DNA of 64,000 nt from an uncultured Eubacteriales bacterium. Lineage in GTDB: Bacteria > Bacillota > Clostridia > Christensenellales > Borkfalkiaceae. The stretch covers positions 1-64,000 of the forward strand of contig CAJLKN010000006.1 in NCBI GenBank assembly GCA_905207235.1, written 5' to 3'. Made by a program: the position numbers and the translations under genes. Positions 1 to 7,625 of this stretch are shown here, one piece after another (the first letter of the stretch is position 1; each line of letters starts with the position of its first letter). The notes beneath the pieces were generated by a model. It searched no databases. It had not been told where the DNA came from and saw only the letters and a program-made list of their open reading frames with translations.

Positions 1-71
1 CGGCATTGCCGCGGCGCCGTCTGTTTTAAAATATCAACCCCGATACAGCAAAATAAAACGTAATTATGCTT

Positions 72-112
72 AAAAAGAAAGCCGCCCGCGCAATTTGTAT
101 TGCGCGGGCGGC
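72..112 (-). terminator. Intrinsic terminator after apgM
   Basis: A hairpin with arms GCCGCCCGCGCAA and TTGCGCGGGCGGC spans 81-112 and is followed on the minus strand by a T-rich run. It lies 17 bases past the apgM stop. Nearly the same GC-rich arm recurs at 24471 and 42599. Positions 1-71 hold no gene I can support. Confidence 0.85.
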
Positions 113-128
113 ATAAAAAATTACAAAA

Positions 129-1343
129 TTATTTTATGGCAAATAGTTCTTTTATCAGTTCGTGTCCCTTGCTGATATATTTTCCCGTCGCGGCGGCATC
201 GTCCTCGGTGTAGCGCTTTGCGCCGTTTCCCAAATCTTTTACGTCGGTGTAGATAAGGTAGGGCACGGGGTCGGAAATGTGCGTTTTGCAGGCGCAGGGA
301 GTGGGGTGGTCGGGGCAGACCAGAATGGCATAATGCTCGCCCGCCTTTTCCAGCTCGGATATAATGGTGGGAATTACTACGCCGTCAATCTGCTCTATCG
401 AGTAAATTTTATGCTCAATATCGCCGTGATGTCCGCACTCGTCGGGCGCTTCCATGTGGATATAAACAAAGTCCAGTCCGCCAGTTAGCGCCTTTGCCGC
501 GGCGTGCGCCTTTCCCTTGAAGTTCGTGTCGTAGTTGCCCGTTGCGCCCTCGACTTCTATTACCTTCATTCCCGCGAGAATGCCTATGCCCTTTACAAGG
601 TCAACGGCGGAAATTATTCCGCCCTTTAAGGCGTGTTGCTGTTCGAATGGCGAAAGTCCGGGTTTTGTGCCCTCGCCCCACAGCCAGATGCTGTTTGCGG
701 GGCGCTTTCCCCTCTTTATCCTTTCAAGGTTTACGGGGTGATTTTTAAGCAGTTCATAGCTTTTTTTCATCATGGAAAGATATTTGTCGCCCAGTTTGCC
801 TTCGGGAAGATATGCGGTTATCTTTTTGTCGGAAATGTCGTGGGGAGGAGTAAGACTATGCCCCGTAACGCCGTTTTTAACGACAAGGCAGTGCCTGTAA
901 GAAATTCCCGCATACAGCGTCATCTGCTCGTCGTCGAAATACTTTTTGAGATAGTTTATAAGTTCGGCGGCTTCCTTTGTGCTTATTTCGCCCGCGGAGT
1001 AGTCAACCATGGTCTTGTCTTCGTACCTTTCCTCGTCCGAAAGGGTAACGAGGTTGCAGCGGAGGGTTACGTCCGTGTCCTTTAACTCTATGCCCATCGA
1101 AACGGCTTCGAGGGGCGAGCGACCCGTGTAGTAATCTTTGGGATTAAAGCCGAGCACGGACATGTTTGCAACGTCGCTCCCCGGTTTCATTCCGTCGGGA
1201 ACGGTCTTGCAAAGACCGACTTCGGCTTTGGGCGCAAGGCGGTCGAGCGTGGGGGTGGAGGCGGCTTCAAGGCAGGTTTTGTTGCCCAAAGCCTCTATTT
1301 TCCAGTCCGCCATGCCGTCGCCGAGTATTACAGCGTATTTCAT
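129..1343 (-). CDS. apgM: 2,3-bisphosphoglycerate-independent phosphoglycerate mutase, archaeal (ApgM) type
   Basis: It interconverts 3- and 2-phosphoglycerate in glycolysis and gluconeogenesis in the cytosol. The protein is 404 residues, normal for the ApgM branch of the alkaline-phosphatase superfamily and shorter than GpmI. Visible motifs are the N-terminal metal site GDGMADW (Asp9), the serine motif SDVANMS near residue 62, and C-terminal metal-binding stretches HMEAPDECGHHGD and PDHPTP. I chose the ATG at 1343 because AGGAG lies 7 bases upstream; the frame stays open upstream but without homology. A second, unrelated-length mutase (gpmI) lies at the other end of the window, so the genome appears to encode both forms. 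Members of this family are sometimes annotated as homoserine-kinase-like, but the motifs favour the mutase. Confidence 0.88.
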   Translation of the reverse strand: MKYAVILGDGMADWKIEALGNKTCLEAASTPTLDRLAPKAEVGLCKTVPDGMKPGSDVANMSVLGFNPKDYYTGRSPLEAVSMGIELKDTDVTLRCNLVTLSDEERYEDKTMVDYSAGEISTKEAAELINYLKKYFDDEQMTLYAGISYRHCLVVKNGVTGHSLTPPHDISDKKITAYLPEGKLGDKYLSMMKKSYELLKNHPVNLERIKRGKRPANSIWLWGEGTKPGLSPFEQQHALKGGIISAVDLVKGIGILAGMKVIEVEGATGNYDTNFKGKAHAAAKALTGGLDFVYIHMEAPDECGHHGDIEHKIYSIEQIDGVVIPTIISELEKAGEHYAILVCPDHPTPCACKTHISDPVPYLIYTDVKDLGNGAKRYTEDDAAATGKYISKGHELIKELFAIK

Positions 1344-1420
1344 AATTTTCTCCTTATATCTGAACGCGCGAGCGGCGCGCATGTGTTCAGAATTTTAATT
1401 GACCTGCATATATGCCTTTG

Positions 1421-2101
1421 TTATTGCTGTTTTCCGTTCAAATCCCAGTCGATGGGCTCTCTGCCGCAGCTTATAAGGTAATCGTTCGCCTTAGAAAAAA
1501 ATCTGCATCCGAAAAACCCGTATGACGCCGAAAGGGGGGAAGGGTGCGCACATTGTAAAATGAGGTGTTTGCTCTCATCTATCAGCGGCGTCTTGCTGCG
1601 GGCATTTCTTCCCCACAGTATGAACACAACGTTTTTGCACTTGTCGGAAACTATTTTAATAACGTTGTCCGTAAACCAGCCCCACCCGCACGAGGCGTGG
1701 CTGTTGGCTTCGTGTTCCCTCACGGTCAATGTTGTGTTTAAAAGCAGAACGCCCTCTTTCGCCCACGGGGTAAGGTCTCCGCAGTCGGGCTGGGTTATTC
1801 CCAAATCGCTCTTCATCTCTTTGAATATGTTTTTCAGCGAGGGGGGCAGCGGCACGCCGCGCTTAACCGAAAAGCAAAGCCCGTGCGCCTGACCGGGTTC
1901 GTGGTAGGGGTCCTGACCGAGAATAACAACTTTCACGTCGGAAAGCGGAGTGTATCTGAAACAGTTGTAAAGGTCGTACATGTCGGGATACACAATGTGC
2001 TCGGAATATTCTTTTTTGAGGAACTCTCTTATTTTCAGATATTTCGGGTCGGAAAAGAGGGGGGCAAGCGCCTCGTCCCAACCTCCGTTGAGCGGCTTCA
2101 T
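1421..2101 (-). CDS. ung: Uracil-DNA glycosylase, family 1
   Basis: It excises uracil from DNA and starts base-excision repair. The 226-residue protein has the family-1 signature GQDPYH with catalytic Asp, followed by GLCFSV, and the C-terminal HPSPLSA loop with catalytic His. The ATG at 2101 overlaps the luxS stop as ATGA (4 bases), so translation is probably coupled. The frame continues upstream inside luxS, but that extension has no homology. It is the last gene of the mtnN-luxS-ung transcription unit. A repair enzyme behind the methyl-cycle genes is most likely a simple operon coincidence. Confidence 0.93.
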   Translation of the reverse strand: MKPLNGGWDEALAPLFSDPKYLKIREFLKKEYSEHIVYPDMYDLYNCFRYTPLSDVKVVILGQDPYHEPGQAHGLCFSVKRGVPLPPSLKNIFKEMKSDLGITQPDCGDLTPWAKEGVLLLNTTLTVREHEANSHASCGWGWFTDNVIKIVSDKCKNVVFILWGRNARSKTPLIDESKHLILQCAHPSPLSASYGFFGCRFFSKANDYLISCGREPIDWDLNGKQQ

Positions 2102-2526
2102 AAGCTGTTGAGTATCCTTAAATAATCTTTCATGTCGCGGCGCGCGCCTTCGAGGTCGTGCGCAAGATAATTTCCGCACTCTTCGCGCTTCGCCCCGGGA
2201 ACTTCGTTTAAGGTCAGAGCGACCTCAATGCACTCTTTTAAAAGGTTAATAACTTCCTGCCTGTTCATGTTTACGGTAAGAAGGTAATATCCCGTCCTGC
2301 AACCCATGGGACCGAAGTAAATTATATCGTCCTTGCGCTCGGAGTTGCGCAGAACGGTCGCGAGCAGGTGTTCGGTGGTGTGCATGGCTTCGGGCGTTAT
2401 GTAGTCGCCTGAATTGGGCTTTTTGAACCTTAAATCCCACGTCGTTACGCCGTGCATGGTTGTGCATTCGTGCAGTCCCGTTGTGAGGACGTCGTGATTT
2501 TTTGTAAAAGAAGGTATCTTATCCAT
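2098..2526 (-). CDS. luxS: S-ribosylhomocysteine lyase
   Basis: It cleaves S-ribosylhomocysteine to homocysteine and the AI-2 precursor DPD. Metal ligands are visible in HTTEH and in the later Cys of EECGNY; GPMGCRTG carries the catalytic Cys. At 142 residues it is about ten short of many LuxS proteins, mostly at the N-terminus. Its start overlaps the end of mtnN by 8 bases. mtnN makes its substrate from S-adenosylhomocysteine, so the two consecutive steps are translationally coupled. The homocysteine produced can feed methionine synthesis, linking it to metA and metY at the far end of the window. Whether AI-2 signals here or is only a by-product cannot be told. Confidence 0.96.
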   Translation of the reverse strand: MDKIPSFTKNHDVLTTGLHECTTMHGVTTWDLRFKKPNSGDYITPEAMHTTEHLLATVLRNSERKDDIIYFGPMGCRTGYYLLTVNMNRQEVINLLKECIEVALTLNEVPGAKREECGNYLAHDLEGARRDMKDYLRILNSL

Positions 2527-3178
2527 TTATTTCCTCAAAAATAGCAGGCACGGCTTCTTTCAGAGCCTCGTTGCACCTGTTAAGATTTTGTAAAAACTGT
2601 TCGGTCGTCGAGCCGCTGCCCGCAAGGTCGGAAATTGCCTTGAAGGAATAGCACTTAACTCCCGCGCGCACGCAGGCGTGAAGAATTGCCCCGCCTTCCA
2701 TGTCGCGTATGTCGGCTTTGAGCTCTTTGGTCAGAAGAAGAAAATCTTCGCGGCTGTCGTTGAACCTGTCGCCCGTGGCAAGGCTCTTTGAAGGATAGAG
2801 GGAGACTGTTTCGAAAGGCAGATAGGGCTCTTTGAATTCGTTCAGAGTGCCTATCGTCGTGCCGTTTATCTGTACGAGGTCAAAGTCGTACTGAACGGCG
2901 TTTTTCATTTCGTAAACGGCGGCGATGCTCATGCCGTCATTCAGTCCGCCGGCAACGCCTATGTTTATTATTTTGTCCGCGCCGAGGCAGTCAATCGCAT
3001 ACTGCGCCCCGCAGGCGGCGTTCACCTTGCCCACTCCGCATATTACGACGGCGGCGGGTTTGCCGCACAGAGTGCCGCGCGCAACTGTGCGCGAGTGAAC
3101 CGTTTGCTTTTCAACCGATTGCATGCAGGCAAGCACGCTTTCGGCTTCGCTCTGCATGGCTATTACAAATACTGTCAT
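2519..3178 (-). CDS. mtnN: 5'-methylthioadenosine/S-adenosylhomocysteine nucleosidase
   Basis: It hydrolyses methylthioadenosine and S-adenosylhomocysteine to adenine and the thioribose sugar. The 219-residue protein carries the nucleoside-phosphorylase-fold motifs GVGKVNA, VAGGL, ATGDRF and the catalytic Asp in AISDLAG. The ATG at 3178 aligns with the family start (MTVFVIAMQSE against the usual MKIGIIGAMEEE). No Shine-Dalgarno sequence precedes it. A strong promoter ends only 7 bases upstream, so the transcript probably begins at or next to the ATG. It heads the mtnN-luxS-ung operon. Confidence 0.95.
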   Translation of the reverse strand: MTVFVIAMQSEAESVLACMQSVEKQTVHSRTVARGTLCGKPAAVVICGVGKVNAACGAQYAIDCLGADKIINIGVAGGLNDGMSIAAVYEMKNAVQYDFDLVQINGTTIGTLNEFKEPYLPFETVSLYPSKSLATGDRFNDSREDFLLLTKELKADIRDMEGGAILHACVRAGVKCYSFKAISDLAGSGSTTEQFLQNLNRCNEALKEAVPAIFEEING

Positions 3179-3185
3179 ATACTTT

Positions 3186-3214
3186 ATTATAACAAACGCG
3201 GGAAGTGTTGGCAA
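3186..3214 (-). promoter_or_regulatory. mtnN promoter, leaderless geometry
   Basis: On the minus strand TTGCCA (3209-3214), a 17-base spacer and TATAAT (3186-3191) are followed after 7 bases by the mtnN ATG. Transcription normally starts about 7 bases past the -10 box, that is on the ATG. Confidence 0.75.
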
Positions 3215-3231
3215 ATATTTGAAAATAATAA

Positions 3232-3256
3232 AAAGCGGAAATTTATTCCGCTTTAA
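3232..3256 (-). terminator. Terminator after the phosphopantetheinyl transferase gene
   Basis: The hairpin AAAGCGGAA / TTCCGCTTT overlaps the last codons of the upstream gene and separates it from the mtnN promoter. The flanking A/T runs suit either strand. Confidence 0.7.
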
Positions 3257-3756
3257 AGTAATACAAGTTGAGTTTTTTCATCGCCGCTGCAAACGCACGC
3301 GACGCCGTTTGCAAGCTGAATGTGTCTGACGGCGCAGTGCTGCTCTTTGCCGTCGAGAAATATTGCTCCATTCGCAAATTCAAGTCTTTTATAGTGGGAG
3401 GAAAGGGCATAGCCGCGCATTTTTATAAAGGCTTCTTTTGCCGTCCAGTTGACTAGAAAATCGCGCTCGCAGAATATTTTTTTTCTTTCGCGTTCGCTCA
3501 GTCTCGCAATTATCGACTTGTGCGTTCTGCCGCGCAAAAGTTCTATATCCGCGCCCGTAGGGCTGTCGCCAAAAGCTATCGCGGCGGCGTCGCCGCTGTG
3601 GCTTATGTTAAAGTCGCAAATGTTCCCGCACGGCTTTGAAAGTTCAGGTCGACCGCCCGAAAAATTTATCTCCGCGCATTCGCCCGTCAGATTTTTTAAA
3701 AGCGCTTTAACCTTGCCGTAAACGTCGGCATTTTGCGTTATTTTAAGATACGTCAT
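3253..3756 (-). CDS. 4'-phosphopantetheinyl transferase, Sfp-type (short form)
   Basis: It transfers phosphopantetheine from CoA onto a carrier-protein serine. Visible family motifs are FNISHSG, the magnesium-binding GADIE, and WTAKEAFIK. At 167 residues it is clearly shorter than Sfp (about 220) and longer than AcpS (about 120). Its start overlaps the end of the upstream sugar kinase by 4 bases, so the two are co-translated. No polyketide or peptide synthetase genes lie in the window, so the target carrier is unknown; fatty-acid ACP is the simplest guess. Confidence 0.82.
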   Translation of the reverse strand: MTYLKITQNADVYGKVKALLKNLTGECAEINFSGGRPELSKPCGNICDFNISHSGDAAAIAFGDSPTGADIELLRGRTHKSIIARLSERERKKIFCERDFLVNWTAKEAFIKMRGYALSSHYKRLEFANGAIFLDGKEQHCAVRHIQLANGVACVCSGDEKTQLVLL

Positions 3757-4664
3757 AGCATAAGGCTCTCAACGTAATCAATCTGCTCTTTGGTGGGCAA
3801 AGTTTCGGTAAAGGCGCACGCGCTTCCCGCGGCGGTTGCAAAGTTGAGCGATTTGAAGTAGTTGCCCGTCTTTATATATTCGTGAATAAAGCCCGCAACC
3901 ATAGTATCGCCTGCGCCGACGGAGTTTATAAGCTGACCCTTTGCGGCGCGCACATACATAGCCTGATCGGTTTCGGTAACCATAACCGAACCGTCCGCGC
4001 CCATGGAAACTATGACGTTCCTCGCGCCCTGATGTTGCAGATTTCTTGCGCATTCTACAATTTTTTTTGTGTCAAGGGTGTGCGGAATGCCGAAAATTTC
4101 GCACAGCTCGAATATGTTCGGCTTGATTAAAAAAGGCTTGTGTTTCAGACTTTCGGTAAGGAGCTCGCCGCTGGCGTCAACAACTACGTTTACGCCCTTG
4201 GGCGGTTTAAGTTCTTCCAGGAAATCAGAATACGCCGTAAGGGGAAGGGAGGGCGGCACGCTGCCGCATATTATCAGCCAGTCTCCGCTGCGGATAACGC
4301 GCTTCAACTTTCTCGCAAGCCTCGCCACGTCCTCGCTCGTAACTTCCGCGCCCGTGCCGTTAATGTCCGTCTCCGCGACGCTTTTAATCTTTACGTTAAT
4401 TCTCGACTGCCCTTCGACCTCTAAAAAGTCGCCGTCCAGCCCGCATTTTTTAATTTCCTCTGATATGGCTTTGCCTGTAAATCCCGCGACAAAGCCGAGG
4501 GCGTAGGTTTCGTCCCCGAGTTCTTTGAGCACAAAACTGACGTTCAGCCCCTTGCCGCCGACAGTAAGTTTTTCGCCTGCCGTCCTGTTGACGGAGCCGC
4601 GGCGGATATTATTAACTTTTACATAATAATCCAGCGAAGGATTGAACGTTACAGTGTAAAGCAT
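3753..4664 (-). CDS. pfkB: PfkB-family sugar-phosphate kinase, probably 1-phosphofructokinase
   Basis: It probably phosphorylates fructose 1-phosphate to the 1,6-bisphosphate; tagatose-6-phosphate kinase (LacC) is the main alternative. The 303-residue protein begins MLYTVTFNPSLDYY, typical of the FruK/LacC branch. It contains GGKGLNVS near residue 37 and the GAGDTMVAG motif with the catalytic Asp near residue 250. No fructose PTS gene lies next to it. The ATG has no clear Shine-Dalgarno sequence, and a promoter lies 30 bases upstream. It heads a two-gene unit with the phosphopantetheinyl transferase. Confidence 0.85.
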   Translation of the reverse strand: MLYTVTFNPSLDYYVKVNNIRRGSVNRTAGEKLTVGGKGLNVSFVLKELGDETYALGFVAGFTGKAISEEIKKCGLDGDFLEVEGQSRINVKIKSVAETDINGTGAEVTSEDVARLARKLKRVIRSGDWLIICGSVPPSLPLTAYSDFLEELKPPKGVNVVVDASGELLTESLKHKPFLIKPNIFELCEIFGIPHTLDTKKIVECARNLQHQGARNVIVSMGADGSVMVTETDQAMYVRAAKGQLINSVGAGDTMVAGFIHEYIKTGNYFKSLNFATAAGSACAFTETLPTKEQIDYVESLML

Positions 4665-4694
4665 TTCGGTAATTGTTATTTTAATATCGTTTAT

Positions 4695-4723
4695 AATGTA
4701 AACTATTTATAAAAAAAAGTCAA
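4695..4723 (-). promoter_or_regulatory. Promoter of the pfkB-type kinase unit
   Basis: TTGACT (4718-4723), a 17-base spacer and TACATT (4695-4700) on the minus strand give a leader of about 23 bases. The rest of the gap between 4724 and 4861 is A/T-rich and shows nothing else I can name. Confidence 0.6.
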
Positions 4724-4861
4724 ACACAAATTTTTTATATCTTTCAAAACGGATAAGTTGTGAATTTTTTGCATAATAAACGGCTGTTTTGGCAAAGCGG
4801 AGGCGGCAGAAAGGGGCGTCAAAAAAATTAAAATTTATAAAAAAATTTGCGATAAAATTAC

Positions 4862-4890
4862 TTGACAAAACATTGCGGTTATATTATTAT
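4862..4890 (+). promoter_or_regulatory. Promoter of the five-tRNA operon
   Basis: TTGACA (4862-4867), 17 bases, TATTAT (4885-4890). The expected start is near 4897, about 30 bases before the first tRNA. Confidence 0.75.
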
Positions 4891-4926
4891 ATACAAGCGT
4901 TACGGCGCAGAGACAGTGCGCTTGAC

Positions 4927-5003
4927 GGGCCTTTAGCTCAGTTGGTTAGAGCAGTCGGCTCATAACCGATCGGTCCGCGGTTCGAGTCCGTGAAGGCCCA
5001 CCA
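4927..5003 (+). tRNA. tRNA with CAT anticodon (Ile2 or elongator Met)
   Basis: A complete 77-base cloverleaf with acceptor GGGCCTT/AAGGCCC and encoded CCA. The anticodon loop CTCATAA gives CAT. The body resembles bacterial tRNA-Ile2 (read as AUA after lysidine modification) as much as elongator Met. It is not initiator Met by its D-arm. Confidence 0.9.
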
Positions 5004-5019
5004 CAAAAAAATATTTTTT

Positions 5020-5096
5020 GGCCCGATAGCTCAGTTGGTTAGAGCGCCAGCCTGTCACGCTGGAGGTCGACGGTTCGAGCCCGTTTCGGGTCGCCA
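5020..5096 (+). tRNA. tRNA-Asp (GTC)
   Basis: A 77-base cloverleaf with encoded CCA and anticodon loop CTGTCAC. The acceptor stem GGCCCGA/TCGGGTC has one G-U pair. The discriminator is G, as usual for Asp. Confidence 0.96.
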
Positions 5097-5108
5097 AAAC
5101 CAAACTTT

Positions 5109-5130
5109 AAGCGCCTTTTCAAAGGCGCTT
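5109..5130 (+). other. Perfect hairpin between tRNA-Asp and tRNA-Phe
   Basis: Arms AAGCGCCTTT and AAAGGCGCTT are separated by two bases in the 40-base spacer. No T-run follows, so it is more likely a processing or stabilising hairpin in the precursor than a terminator. Confidence 0.5.
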
Positions 5131-5136
5131 AAAAAT

Positions 5137-5212
5137 GCCTTGGTAGCTCAGTCGGTAGAGCGGTGGACTGAAAATCCATATGTCGGCGGTTCGATTCCAC
5201 CCCAAGGCACCA
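5137..5212 (+). tRNA. tRNA-Phe (GAA)
   Basis: A 76-base cloverleaf with acceptor GCCTTGG/CCAAGGC, encoded CCA and anticodon loop CTGAAAA. Confidence 0.96.
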
Positions 5213-5230
5213 AAAAGATTATGCGGCTAT

Positions 5231-5306
5231 GCTGGTGTAGCTCAATTGGCAGAGCAGCTGATTTGTAATCAGCAGGTTGCGGGTTCGATTCCAGTCACCA
5301 GCTCCA
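5231..5306 (+). tRNA. tRNA-Thr (TGT)
   Basis: A 76-base cloverleaf with acceptor GCTGGTG/CACCAGC, encoded CCA and anticodon loop TTTGTAA. Confidence 0.96.
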
Positions 5307-5336
5307 AAAACAAAACATCGGCACAGTTGAATATAT

Positions 5337-5421
5337 GGGCGGATTGCAGAGTGGCCAAATGCATCAGACTGTAAATCTGACGTCTCCGACTTCGGTGGTT
5401 CGAATCCACCTCCTCCCACCA
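5337..5421 (+). tRNA. tRNA-Tyr (GTA) with an acceptor-stem mismatch
   Basis: An 85-base class II tRNA with a long variable arm, anticodon loop CTGTAAA and encoded CCA. The acceptor strands are GGGCGGA and TCCTCCC, which leaves a C-U mismatch at pair 4-69. All other arms are intact. Confidence 0.93.
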
Positions 5422-5424
5422 CAA

Positions 5425-5453
5425 AAAGGGTACCCGAACGGGTGCCCTTTTTG
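5425..5453 (+). terminator. Terminator of the tRNA operon
   Basis: The hairpin AAAGGGTACCCG / CGGGTGCCCTTT is followed by TTTTTG, directly after tRNA-Tyr. Confidence 0.88.
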
Positions 5454-5627
5454 CTTTGTTATTTGCCTTTCAGAATACAGTACATCTCCGCGCTTAAATT
5501 GGTTATTATATTGCAAAAATTCTATAAAAATGCGCCTTGAAGCGCAAAAACGACACTGCTTCCCGCTGTGTCTTTTTTGCAATATTTATATTGTTAAGTT
5601 ATGCGGCAAATGAAAATTTTGCGGCGG

Positions 5628-6317
5628 TCAATCGGTGAGATTAGTCTTTTTGCATTTTACTGCGAATACGACCGTACGAGCCGAAAAAGCCAGAAGCATT
5701 ACCCAGATAATAAGCGAGGTTGCGGCGCACAAAGTGAGCATTTCGCCCTGCACTCCGTCGCCGAATGTCATAATAAGAGTATATTGAAGGGACAGCAGGG
5801 ATACAGCGGCGTCTATAAGGCTTATGTCCCTGAGCATTCTCACGCTTAGATTTTTCTGTTTTTTCGCCTTGAAATAATTTCTCGCCGAAATGCTTATTTT
5901 ATATGTCGTGTATGCCGCAATGACTATTGCGGGAATTGTGGAATAGCTTATGGCTTTTTTCTGCATCACCATAAGGGATACGGGCGTTATCAGTGCGAAG
6001 TCTATTATAAACAGAAGCACGCTCTGCATTAAAAATGCCGAGCGTTTTTTCCTGCCTTTAATATCTTCTGCCTCGTCGGAAAGGTTGGTTTTCCTTTCGT
6101 ACCATATAACTGACGCCCTCATCGCGACGAGCACGGCATAATATGCCGCAATGCAGAAGTTCCATTCCGCGCGGTATGCTATGCCTAAATATAAATTGTA
6201 AAAGGTGAATACCGCCGTCGCAAAAAAGGAAAGCGCGGCATATATAATCGTTCTGAATGCATAATCGCTCTTCATTCGCCTTATAAATTTTTTTACTGCG
6301 CTTTCTCTTTCTTTCAT
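5628..6317 (-). CDS. Polytopic membrane protein of unknown function
   Basis: I do not recognise a family. The 229-residue protein has a short basic N-terminus, then about six hydrophobic segments (near residues 23-45, 55-70, 95-115, 125-140, 165-185 and 195-215), with Lys/Arg-rich loops between them. The ATG at 6317 is preferred over a TTG one codon earlier. Only a weak AGGG lies upstream. It follows the 6367-6903 gene by 49 bases on the same strand and is probably co-transcribed with it. Confidence 0.7.
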   Translation of the reverse strand: MKERESAVKKFIRRMKSDYAFRTIIYAALSFFATAVFTFYNLYLGIAYRAEWNFCIAAYYAVLVAMRASVIWYERKTNLSDEAEDIKGRKKRSAFLMQSVLLFIIDFALITPVSLMVMQKKAISYSTIPAIVIAAYTTYKISISARNYFKAKKQKNLSVRMLRDISLIDAAVSLLSLQYTLIMTFGDGVQGEMLTLCAATSLIIWVMLLAFSARTVVFAVKCKKTNLTD

Positions 6318-6366
6318 CAAAAAACCGCCCTGAAATTTTTTTGTGCCCGCAATATTCTGATATAAA

Positions 6367-6903
6367 TCAGATAGTTTCAGCAGTCAGAAGGTCGTTGCTC
6401 TTTTCAAGCAAGTTTGCCAGCTTTTCTTCGTTGTCGTCAATTACGGGCATTACCTGCTTTGTCTTTTTAGCCGCTATTTTTTTGTAAATGGGATAATTCA
6501 CGGCGCACAGAGCTATTCCCGCAAGCCCTAAAAGAATTCCGCCTGCAAAAGCGGGAACGCTGCCGCCCGTCAGCATAACGAGGCACATTCCGCCGCCCAG
6601 AATGAGTGCGGAAACAATGCCGAACGTGTAAGCAAAAATGCTTGCGCTCAAAGTTTTGGCGCGCTCAAGCCCTTCGATCGATGAAAACAGTTCCTCGGCC
6701 TGGCGTTCGAGTTTGCGCAGTTCCTGTTTGTGCTTTAACTTTCTGTCTCTTCTGAGCGATAACGTCACTCCGCTCACAGTCGAAGGCGTAGTGGAGGTTA
6801 TTTCCCAACCCAACGCTTCATACATGTCAATCGCCCTCGTCTGATCTTTGACGTTTAATGTCTTTGTCGTGTATTCATACATTACAAAATTTTTTTCTTC
6901 CAT
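6367..6903 (-). CDS. Small membrane-anchored protein with an N-terminal soluble domain
   Basis: No assigned function. Its 178 residues run in four parts. First is a soluble domain of about 50 residues starting YEYTTKTLN and containing MYEALGWE. Next is a charged, probably coiled-coil stretch (about 52-80). Then come two adjacent membrane segments (about 88-135), and last a charged tail. The same layout and the ALGW motif recur at 15481-16104, so the two look paralogous. The N-terminal part recalls small DUF4177-like domains, but weakly. The start is supported by GAGGAG 8 bases upstream. It heads a two-gene unit and diverges from the TetR gene. Confidence 0.72.
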   Translation of the reverse strand: MEEKNFVMYEYTTKTLNVKDQTRAIDMYEALGWEITSTTPSTVSGVTLSLRRDRKLKHKQELRKLERQAEELFSSIEGLERAKTLSASIFAYTFGIVSALILGGGMCLVMLTGGSVPAFAGGILLGLAGIALCAVNYPIYKKIAAKKTKQVMPVIDDNEEKLANLLEKSNDLLTAETI

Positions 6904-6934
6904 TTTAGTTTCTCCTCAATTAATTTTCGGCCGC

Positions 6935-6984
6935 GTCAACTTTGCGCGCCTGTGGTTGACACCTGCCTGAAACAGTTGTATCAT
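6935..6984 (+). promoter_or_regulatory. Promoter and possible operator of the TetR gene
   Basis: TTGACA (6956-6961), 17 bases, TATCAT (6979-6984). The arms GTCAAC (6935-6940) and GTTGAC (6955-6960) form an inverted repeat whose right half covers the -35 box, a plausible autoregulatory site. A five-codon ORF (ATG at 6990) begins 5 bases after the -10. Confidence 0.6.
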
Positions 6985-7026
6985 ATTACATGAAAAGGCG
7001 TTAATCAAGCGTTAAAAAGGGGGATG

Positions 7027-7045
7027 AAACGCTCGGGGCGTTTTT
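7027..7045 (+). terminator. Possible attenuator hairpin in the TetR leader
   Basis: AAACGC / GCGTTT with loop TCGGG is followed by TTG. An upstream AGCGTT (7008-7013) could pair with AACGCT (7028-7033) instead. The stem is short, so this is tentative. Confidence 0.3.
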
Positions 7046-7082
7046 GTATTGACAGAATAAACAGAAAGGGGGAATTTGTATC

Positions 7083-7607
7083 GTGGAATACACGCAGGAG
7101 GAGTACTCTAAATTTTATATTTATCAGGCGCTCTTCAAACTGATGAGCGAGTATGAGTACGAAAAGATAAGCATAACCGACATAACCAAAAAGGCGGGCG
7201 TCGGCAGAGTAACTTTTTACAGGCATTTTAAACGCAAAGAGGACGTTATAATTTATTATTTCGAGCACAATAAAAACAATTTTGTGTTCGGTCAGCGGCT
7301 TTACCCGCGCTGTCTGGAAGATTACATAAAGGTTGTAAGCGACGTCCTCGAACTTTTCAAAGCGAATAAAGAGCCTCTGAAATTGATTAAAAAGGCGCGC
7401 CTTGAATATCTTTATCTCGACTATCTCAACAAACATTTTTCGGAGATGTTTGAAAAAGAGTATCCCGAAAGCAGTTCATATACGCCCTACATATATTCGG
7501 GCATGCTTTTCAATGTTTCCATGGCGTGGCTGGGCAACGACTGTGCGGAAAAAGTTTCCGACCTCGCCGAAACTATTGTCGGCGCGATTTTCGACAACAA
7601 ATATTAA
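7083..7607 (+). CDS. TetR/AcrR-family transcriptional regulator
   Basis: A predicted ligand-responsive DNA-binding repressor of 174 residues. The N-terminal helix-turn-helix is clear: SITDITKKAGVGRVTFYRHF at about residues 31-50. The C-terminal ligand or dimer domain is not diagnostic. It starts with GTG at 7083, with AAAGGGGG about 10 bases upstream. It is divergent from the membrane-protein pair at 5628-6903, which is the most likely regulated target. A leader of about 90 bases precedes it. Confidence 0.85.
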   Translation: MEYTQEEYSKFYIYQALFKLMSEYEYEKISITDITKKAGVGRVTFYRHFKRKEDVIIYYFEHNKNNFVFGQRLYPRCLEDYIKVVSDVLELFKANKEPLKLIKKARLEYLYLDYLNKHFSEMFEKEYPESSSYTPYIYSGMLFNVSMAWLGNDCAEKVSDLAETIVGAIFDNKY

Positions 7608-7625
7608 CAGCATTTTTAATGAAGA

